The translations under genes and the position numbers were made by a program. From the NCBI GenBank assembly GCA_963281255.1, contig OY725490.1:3782001-3846000 (forward strand): a DNA stretch of 64,000 nucleotides, given 5' to 3'. This DNA comes from Aphrocallistes beatrix (Eukaryota; Porifera; Hexactinellida; Sceptrulophora; Aphrocallistidae). Under the pieces are notes generated by a model. It saw only the letters and a program-made list of their open reading frames with translations. It did no database searches and was not told where the DNA came from. Within the stretch, counting starts at the first letter, position 1; every line of letters starts with the position of its first letter. Below are positions 57,769 to 64,000 of this stretch, piece by piece.

Positions 57769-58545
57769 TACTCAATGAAGCTCCCAATTATTTTAATACA
57801 ACATTGCAAAATTTCAAATTCCTAAAAGTGGAATTTTCAATATCTTCTAAATTATAGATCCGGATATTGATATTTAGAAACATATATCGTGAAAGATATG
57901 TAGTACAGCTTCTGATAGATCGTAAAGTAAGCATTATTAAGGCGCAGTGATATTTATTTTTATAGGCGATCATGAGTCATTAGCTAAGTAGGTGCGAAAT
58001 TTATGTTTTAACCTCTGACCAGGACCATCGTTTTTCAAATTGAGAGGGTTTCCCCTCTCGATTTTTGATGGTCTTTTCCCATGAATACCGTTTTTTCAAT
58101 GCACTTTTATATATTCAATTTTTACCAAAAATATTTACTAGTACTGTAAGTAGTGTATTTATTTGGTTCTATAGAAATTTACTGAAAAGGGACACTTTCC
58201 TTGTTGTTTTTCGAAAATGTATCTCAAAAGGTGTTAAAATACAGGGTGACAAATACATACTGTTACCTTTTTCATTGGCTATTAAATCTAAAATACTATT
58301 CCTAAGGTTCTGAAAAAATCAAAGGATGTTCATAGATAGATTAAGATTCTATTTTTATAATATCACTCAAATATATCTCCTTTAGCATGAATACAATCCT
58401 TTAGACGGCTAATGAACTAGTCGACACTAGCACGCACGTGATTTTTCCTCCATTCTCGGGTCAAAGCTATCTTCAGCTCATGTTCACTCCTGTATGTTTT
58501 AGAGCAAACCTGATCTTCCAAGATTGACCAAATAGAATAATCCAT
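57769..58545. other. Stretch without recognised gene
   Basis: AT-rich DNA. The frame at 58065-58313 (82 codons) has no known motif, though AACCTCTGACCAGGACCATCG and the AGATCTTCCAAG-like text near 58510 could be part of an old repeat. Nothing supported. Confidence 0.4.
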
Positions 58546-58559
58546 GGGGACGATGCATT

Positions 58560-58815
58560 AGTTCGAATCTCAGGGTTGTCACTAGTTCGAATATCATAGG
58601 TTGTCATTAGTTCGACTCGGTTTTTGCTAGGGTTGTCATTAGTTCGACTCGGTTTTTGCTAGGGTTGTCATTAGTTCGACTCGGTTTTTGCTAGGGTTGT
58701 CATTAGTTCGACTCGGTTTTAGCTAGGGTTGTCATTAGTTTGACTCGGTTTTACTAAGGTTGTCATTAGTTCGACTCGGTTTTACTAAGGTTGTCATTAG
58801 TTCGACTCGGTTTTT
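58560..58815. repeat. Left tandem array of the MULE terminal repeat
   Basis: About seven head-to-tail copies of a unit reading TTGTCATTAGTTCGACTCGG followed by TTTTTGCTAGGG or the variant TTTTACTAAGG. The same two variants occur in the right array, in inverse orientation. Confidence 0.9.
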
Positions 58816-59184
58816 GCTAATTGATTTATGAGAATACGAGTGTGTAAATATTCCATATCATTTCAATATGCATGGCCGTAGACAAGGTGGGGCTTGAGGG
58901 GCTCAGCTCAAGTCAGTGATGTTTTTGCAAATCTTTGAAGTGGGGGAACGGTCAACTTTTCAAGTATCTGATTTATTGATTTTTGAAGCGAAATTTTGGG
59001 TTATTGACGCAATCAGATAGGTATTTATAATATTAAATATCAATTTGTGTCTGACTTTGTCACTCTTTAAGAGTGCACTTCCCAAGAATCGATAATACAA
59101 TGACAACAAAACAATAGTACATCAAAAGAATACCCGAGATCGGACGTGAAGCGTTCGCAACTGCGTAGCGCGAGCAAGCGAAGC

Positions 59185-59191
59185 GCGCTAG
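59185..59191 (+). other. Helitron-like 3' terminus with CTAG
   Basis: GCGTAGCGCGAGCAAGCGAA then GCGCGCTAG and T, at 59160-59192. This is the same terminal hairpin type as the other Helitron-like copies but with the canonical CTAG instead of CTTG. It lies inside the MULE, 200 bp past the RING coding end; its 5' side could not be traced. Confidence 0.5.
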
Positions 59192-59390
59192 TGCGTACAA
59201 AATAATTTACAGGGACAACAGGATAAATAATATGCGTAATAATTTGACAGGGACAAGATAAATATTAAATAATATGCGTAATAATTTGATAGGGGACAAC
59301 ATGGTGTTCACTATGCGTTACATAAATAACTAACAAGTGAATAAATTTAATTAACTTTAAGGGTAGGTGAAGTATCAATCACTCGTAGCA

Positions 59391-60981
59391 TTAAGATGTA
59401 TATATTTGGAAACTGTTTTCAATTGGGGTACGACACACCGGGCAAGGTAGCCCTAGTTCCTCGATTTGCTTGCTACATCCAGTACAACAATTTGCATGTC
59501 TGCAAGGTAAGAAAATCCAAGTTTCTACTCGATGATTCAGACAAACAGCACATGTATTCGTATTATTAGGCAATAATTCTTCCTCTACTTCTGACGTTTC
59601 TGAAACATCTGAATATTCTATGTCTACTGAATTTATATTTCCTATTGTGTCACTCATCGCTTTCAGGTATTCCAAAGGTGTATATATGCCCGTTGTTAAC
59701 TTATGTTTACAAACTGCGCGACGCTCATCATTGATAATGTTTTTTACCTTTTTCTTGGACGGCTGATTTCCATTCCACGACAAACCCTCTCAATCTCGTT
59801 ATCTGTATCAGCGATTATTTCGTTTAAAATTGCAATGAAGTTCCATATTCTTGGATGGCTACAAATAATTCTCGCTTTGAGCTTAGCGTGGTAGCTTTCG
59901 GCTCCATTATTAGTTGTAATATCTGAATCAAATATCGATAGTTCTTCTGCACTTATTTGACCGAGCCACCTTTTTCTAAAGTATTTCTTTAGACTTGGTA
60001 ATCGCGGTTATCAGAGAGATCAGGAGACTGTAAGAGGTTATAAGTCTGCTCTATAGCATTAGCTGGCAGAAAGGGGATAGCCATTAAACAGCGTACATAT
60101 GTTGCAAAGTCGTGATTTTCATAATACGTCTGTGCGAGACCGATCTTCTGAGTTTTTTGCCAAATACGCTTAGTAAAATGAAACCAGCAGCCAAAATTTC
60201 TTACATTTGGATAAGCTTCTTTGAATGCATTCCTTGGAGCTGCTTCCCAGTCTGACATCGATACTAGATGCTGAAAATGGGGTACAAGGGTGCGGATCTC
60301 ATGTAATACTGCCTTATATAGTTCTTGGTCTTTATTTGTCATCAGACAATGTATGCCAGGTAAAGAATAACGACCAACAGTTATAAAAATCGTCCACAGC
60401 TGATAAAATTGGACAGGTACCGTATAAAAAGTCCCATCAAATTGAATGCTACTTATTTGTGGTAAGGAATCTTTCAGTTTATTTGAGAAGAAAATTATTG
60501 CAGTATGGTTATTCACAGACACACTGCTTCTACAAAACTGCCCAAACGTCGTAGTCGGTAGCATCTCTGAAAATTCGGTAGCATTTGCTGGAATCTTAGG
60601 CTGTAACATTCTTCTGGAGCGATACATGGAAGATTCACATTCGCTAAATGAGACACTTGATCCAGCCGAATCTTCTCTTGTCATGTCATCAAAAATCTTG
60701 CGTAAGCTATCTTGCGAATTTCGAGCCTTAATTTTGCATTTCGATTTTAATTCATAAGATGCACTTTTGTATTCTACTAAGCCGTGGTTATGTGAGGCAA
60801 TCGGAGAAATCAAGTTTGTATCCATATCCAACTTCGCCGTCGCTTTACAACCATCCCTGAAGAGAACGCATTTCAAATAAGTTTTGTTTTGTTTTACTTT
60901 GCATTTCAGATATTTGTGCTCATCTGTTGTTGTAAAGACTCGCCCAATGTGACGTCGATAATAGCCAATTATGTATTCCAT
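59391..60981 (-). pseudogene. MULE transposase with FLYWCH-like N-terminus and C-terminal RING finger
   Basis: From ATG 60981: a FLYWCH-like zinc part (YLKCVLFRDGCKATAKL ... SHNHG, residues 35-67), then the MULE core with FDGTFYTVPVQFYQLWTIF (catalytic D182), SMSDWEAAPRNAFKEAYPNV (D244) and FGCWFHFTKRIWQ. The frame stops near 59989, but the next frame continues SLKKYFRKRWLGQISAEEL and TTNNGAESYHAKLKARI, the conserved N-N-x-x-E-S-x-H block with the third acidic residue. A second shift near 59770 leads into 59391-59783, which ends with a C3HC4 RING: C78, C81, C94, H96, C100, C103, C114, C117 (TCAVCLNHRVETWIFLPCRH ... PCPVCRTP). So two frame breaks, otherwise whole. A RING in a transposase tail would suggest ubiquitin-ligase activity; that role is inference. 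The relic at 402-812 is a relative. Confidence 0.85.
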
Positions 60982-61129
60982 AAAAAAATTAGTAGAAATT
61001 AATACTTTGGAGATGTTACAAAAATATTATATAGTGAATTTATGTTGCTATTGTTCTCACTATTCTTGATGAGAGACATAACAAAATCCAAACTCATCAT
61101 CGTAAGGTTTCAATACTATAGAATGTGAA

Positions 61130-62020
61130 ACCTACAAAACCGAGTCGAACTAATGACTACCTTAGTAAAAACCGAGTCGAACTAATGACAACCTTAGTAA
61201 AACCGAGTCGAACTAATGACAACCTTAGTAAAACCGAGTCGAACTAATGACAACCTTAGTAAAACCGAGTCGAACTAATGACAACCCTAGCAAAAACCAA
61301 GTCGAACTAATGACAACCCTAGCAAAAACCGAGTCGAACTAATGACAACCCTAGCAAAAACNNNNNNNNNNNNNNNNNNNNNNNNNNNNNNNNNNNNNNN
61401 NNNNNNNNNNNNNNNNNNNNNNNNNNNNNNNNNNNNNNNNNNNNNNNNNNNNNNNNNNNNNNNNNNNNNNNNNNNNNNNNNNNNNNNNNNNNNNNNNNNN
61501 NNNNNNNNNNNNNNNNNNNNNNNNNNNNNNNNNNNNNNNNNNNNNNNNNNNNNNNNNNNNNGAACTAATGACAACCCTAGCTAAAACCGAGTCGAACTAA
61601 TGACAACCTTAGTAAAACCGAGTCGAACTAATGACAACCTTAGTAAAACCGAGTCGAACTAATGACAACCTTAGTAAAACCAAGTCGAACTAATGACAAC
61701 CCTAGCAAAACCGAGTCGAACTAATGACAACCTTAGTAAAACCGAGTCGAACTAATGACAACCCTAGCTAAAACCGAGTCGAACTAATGACAACCTTAGT
61801 AAAACCGAGTCGAACTAATGACAACCCTAGCAAAAACCGAGTCGAACTAATGACAACCCTAGCAAAAACCGAGTCGAACTAATGACAACCCTAGCAAAAA
61901 CCGAGTCGAACTAATGACAACCCTAGCAAAAACCGAGTCGAACTAATGACAACCCTAGCAAAAACCGAGTCGAACAAATGACAACCTATGATATTCGAAC
62001 TAGTGACAACCCTGAGATTC
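61130..62020. repeat. Right tandem array of the MULE terminal repeat
   Basis: Continuous copies of CCGAGTCGAACTAATGACAA followed by CCCTAGCAAAAA or CCTTAGTAAAA, interrupted by the second assembly gap. It is at least three times as long as the left array, so the two ends have expanded unequally. The gap falls in the array, as expected if the assembler could not resolve it. Confidence 0.9.
61362..61561. other. Assembly gap (200 N)
   Basis: A run of 200 undetermined bases inside the tandem array. The same length as the first gap suggests a placeholder, so the true array length is unknown. Confidence 0.98.
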
Positions 62021-62499
62021 GAACTAATGCAGCGTCCCCATTTTTCCGTTGTATCATGTCTTAGGAGTAACATACTAAAAGTTTACCGAAATCGGAGTAT
62101 CAGAATGTGATTTGCCACGACCCCGTCGTTGACCCCGAACTATAAAAATCGCCGGTTTTGAAAATTGAGTTTAACCTTTCAAATGATTGCAAATCAGTTT
62201 TTTATAATTTGATACATATATAGACTATATTTTGAGCAAAATTTTGGGCCCTCCCTAGCAACAGCCTGGAATGTAAAAATTCTGATCCCCAAATTTGGTG
62301 TAAACCATATCGAGTGACCCCTTGTTTTTCTCGGCTATGCTTGCTGAGTACGAATTTCTTAATATATATAGTCTAAACGTTAGTTTTAAAATATTATGGT
62401 TTGCGATTGGTGGTATTCATGTATTTTTAGCATAGATGGATTGATATGTTCACATTTCAATACCATCTTCGGTTTCGTCATCTGATGCAATTCCTTCTT

Positions 62500-63494
62500 T
62501 CATATTGCCAATGTTGTTATCTTGGCATCGTCCGCATGCTTGAGAACAGTTGAGTCCTTGTTTGCTGCAGCTATATCTGAGACTACTACTATAGCTGTGG
62601 AACAGTTCCAGTGGATTATTTTCAGGAGTGCTTCGGGTGCAGGGTTACTCTCCAACATGACTGGGATTAGGCTGTTATCTTGGCAGTTCCATCCCCATTC
62701 GGTGACCTCCATACCATCAGCCGTGCCCATCCACATCATCACCTGGAAATAGCACCTCAGAGAGTGAAATTAGTGGTGGAGGCTGTAGGTGACAGTCTTC
62801 CGGGTGTAGCGAAGCTTTTGGCTGCACTCACTTTCTTGCAGAGGATAGTGTATCTCAAGTCGCGAAGACTGTCCCCAGGTTTTGCATTGAACAACGCGAT
62901 CATGACTTTACAACCAGTGCTTTATATCACAACTGGGTCTTGGTTTGGTGCTGAAAACACCCTAGCATCAGGTTTTTAAAATGGAATCCTCTTTGAACAT
63001 GTACAGAGCAGACTTCTTTCCAAGCCCGAAAATGCTGGAAGTGGTGTCACACCCGGTGAATGCATGCAGAAAAAGCAGGCTGTGTCAGATTTCGCCCCCA
63101 AGCACCTGCTTTATCACCTTGATATCATACACTACGGTTGGTTTCCCTTTATCCGAGCGGAAGTATATCTTATTTGCATTGTTGTTAGGAGTGTAGTGCA
63201 GCAACAGAACCATATATCCATATCCTCGCCTATGAGAGTTGTTGTCTTGAAGGAGGCCATTGATACTGCTGCCTTCACAATGTCAACATCGGCATCCTCA
63301 GCCTGTATTACATGGCACCCTCTTTCTCTCATACGTTCAGAAATTAGACGGATGAGGGGCTGTTTGTTGGCTTGATTGGAAAGGGAATCCTCCTTATTAC
63401 TACAGTCTCCGCCACGAAATTTCACCTTCTGAGGTGCTATTTCCAGATGATGATGTGGATGGGCATGGCTGATGGTATGGAGGTCACCCTGCAC
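62500..63494 (-). pseudogene. XPG/FEN1-like nuclease plus CXC domain, broken, copy 2
   Basis: From 63494 leftwards: LIRLISERMRERGCHVIQ, then AEDADVDIVKAAVSMASF and TTTLIGEDMDI (acidic XPG-type patches, clearer than in copy 1). The middle (about 62950-63160, HAFTGCD region) is in other frames. The end at 62500-62742 has GTADGMEVTEWGWNCQDN and PEALLKIIH, with the CXC cysteines partly out of frame. Inactive as it stands. Confidence 0.6.
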
Positions 63495-63670
63495 TCCTGA
63501 AAATGATCCACTGGACCTGTTCCACAGGCTATAGTAGTTTCAGATATAGCTGCAGAAAACAAGGACTCAACTGTTCTCAAGCATGCGGACGATGCCAAGA
63601 TAACAACATTGGCAATATGAAAGAAGGAATTGCATCAGATGACGAAACCGAAGATGGTATTGAAATGTGA
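63430..63670 (+). pseudogene. CXC-coding end duplicated in right arm, copy 2
   Basis: Inverse of the left-arm CXC end: GATGATGTGGATGGGCATGG, then text coding for CSTGYSS-like, QNKDSTVLKHADDAK-like and the GNMKEGIASDDETEDG tail. As in copy 1 it lacks its own start and is part of the long terminal repeat. Confidence 0.6.
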
Positions 63671-64000
63671 ACATATCAATCCATCTATGCTAAAAATACA
63701 TGAATACCACCAATCGCAAACCATAATATTTTAAAACTAACGTTTAGACTATTTATATTAAGAAATTCGTACTCAGCAAGCATAGCCGAGAAAAACAAGG
63801 GGTCACTCGATATGGTTTACACCAAATTTGGAGATCGGGATTTTTACATTCCAGGCTGTTGCTAGGGAGGGCCCAAAATTTTGCTCAAAATATAGTCTAT
63901 ATATGTATCAAATTGCCGGAAATTTGATGCTGAGCACGAATATGACAATAAAAAACTGGTTTGCAATCATTTGAAAGGTTAAACTCAATTTTCAAAACCG

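Larger units (their letters stand above)
58544..62040 (-). mobile_element. MULE transposon with tandem-array terminal inverted repeats
   Basis: Both ends begin ATGGGGACG then TGCATTAGTTCGAAT, CTCAGGGTTGTCACTAGTTC and GAATATCATAGGTTGTCATT, in inverted orientation, and then pass into arrays of a 31-32 bp unit (GGTTGTCATTAGTTCGACTCG plus GTTTTTGCTA). The left array (58560-58815) has about seven units, the right (61130-62020) about 28 including the gap. It carries one transposase gene on the minus strand. The flanks AGAATAATCC and TTTTTCCGTT do not match, so no target duplication is confirmed; the right end abuts the second XPG-CXC element. Confidence 0.88.
62038..64000 (-). mobile_element. Long-inverted-repeat XPG-CXC transposon, copy 2, cut by window edge
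   Basis: The left arm starts at TTTTTCCGTTGTATCATGTC (outermost bases lost at the MULE junction) and runs to about 62760. The right arm (about 63420 to the window end) is its inverse, with GTTTAGACTATTTATATTAAG, TCTCGGCTATGCTTGCTGAG and TTGACCCC-type landmarks. The coding core reads on the minus strand, opposite to copy 1, although the arms are arranged the same way. The right arm continues past the window. Confidence 0.75.

Noticed and set aside
61287-61584. Frames on both strands across the second gap
   Set aside because: Same artefact; the underlying DNA is a tandem array.
58560-62020. CRISPR-like array of regular 31-bp repeats
   Set aside because: Repeats abut without spacers, lie in inverted pairs at the ends of a MULE, and the DNA is eukaryotic.

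Overview
This window looks like nuclear DNA from an invertebrate animal. It is AT-rich, has GT-AG introns, carries four recognisable conserved animal genes, and is very dense in DNA transposons, MITEs and Helitron-like repeats. I cannot place the species more closely. There are two 200-base runs of N, at 18882-19081 and 61362-61561. I saw no rRNA, no convincing tRNA, and no prokaryotic features.

Host genes. ABRACL (8148-8393, minus) is a complete single-exon costars protein. MCMBP (12869-14386, plus) is a complete intronless MCM-binding protein. A SNX19-like sorting nexin (visible part 19106-32733, plus) has nine exons whose phases fit together. They give the end of a PXA domain, a PX domain and a Nexin_C domain, and the amino end is missing into or beyond the first gap. 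CRAT (43491-47691, plus) is carnitine O-acetyltransferase in three exons, with a mitochondrial-type leader and a C-terminal AKL peroxisomal signal. A 246-codon serine-rich exon at 33273-34034 has no recognised relative. These genes do not form a pathway cluster; their roles are actin regulation, replication-licensing control, endosomal sorting and acyl-carnitine exchange.

Transposons, region by region. 1-3.6 kb: a MULE relic and the first copy of a long-inverted-repeat element that encodes an XPG-like nuclease fused to a CXC cysteine domain. 3.8-7.5 kb: Helitron-like repeats and a fold-back element. 8.6-12.3 kb: pogo-like MITEs, nested MITEs and tandem repeats. 14.8-18.6 kb: a 985-bp hairpin element and two hAT MITEs with exact 8-bp target duplications. 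The introns of the SNX19-like gene hold a nearly whole Tc1-type element (DD35E spacing, one frameshift), several MITEs and a 1-kb palindrome. 34.4-41 kb: two more 1-kb palindromes of the same family, nested hAT elements and Helitron-like copies. 42-43 kb: a decayed Tc1-type transposase. 50-58 kb: Helitron-like copies, a fossil Ty3/gypsy-type integrase fragment, and a THAP/P-like transposase beside a 400-bp-arm palindrome into which a FLYWCH-bearing MULE piece has inserted. 58.5-62 kb: a MULE with FLYWCH-like, transposase and RING segments, whose terminal inverted repeats are built from about 31-bp tandem arrays. 62.0-64 kb: the second XPG-CXC element, cut by the window edge.

The best candidates for something little described are the XPG-CXC element (two copies whose cores lie in opposite orientation) and the RING-bearing MULE with arrayed termini.
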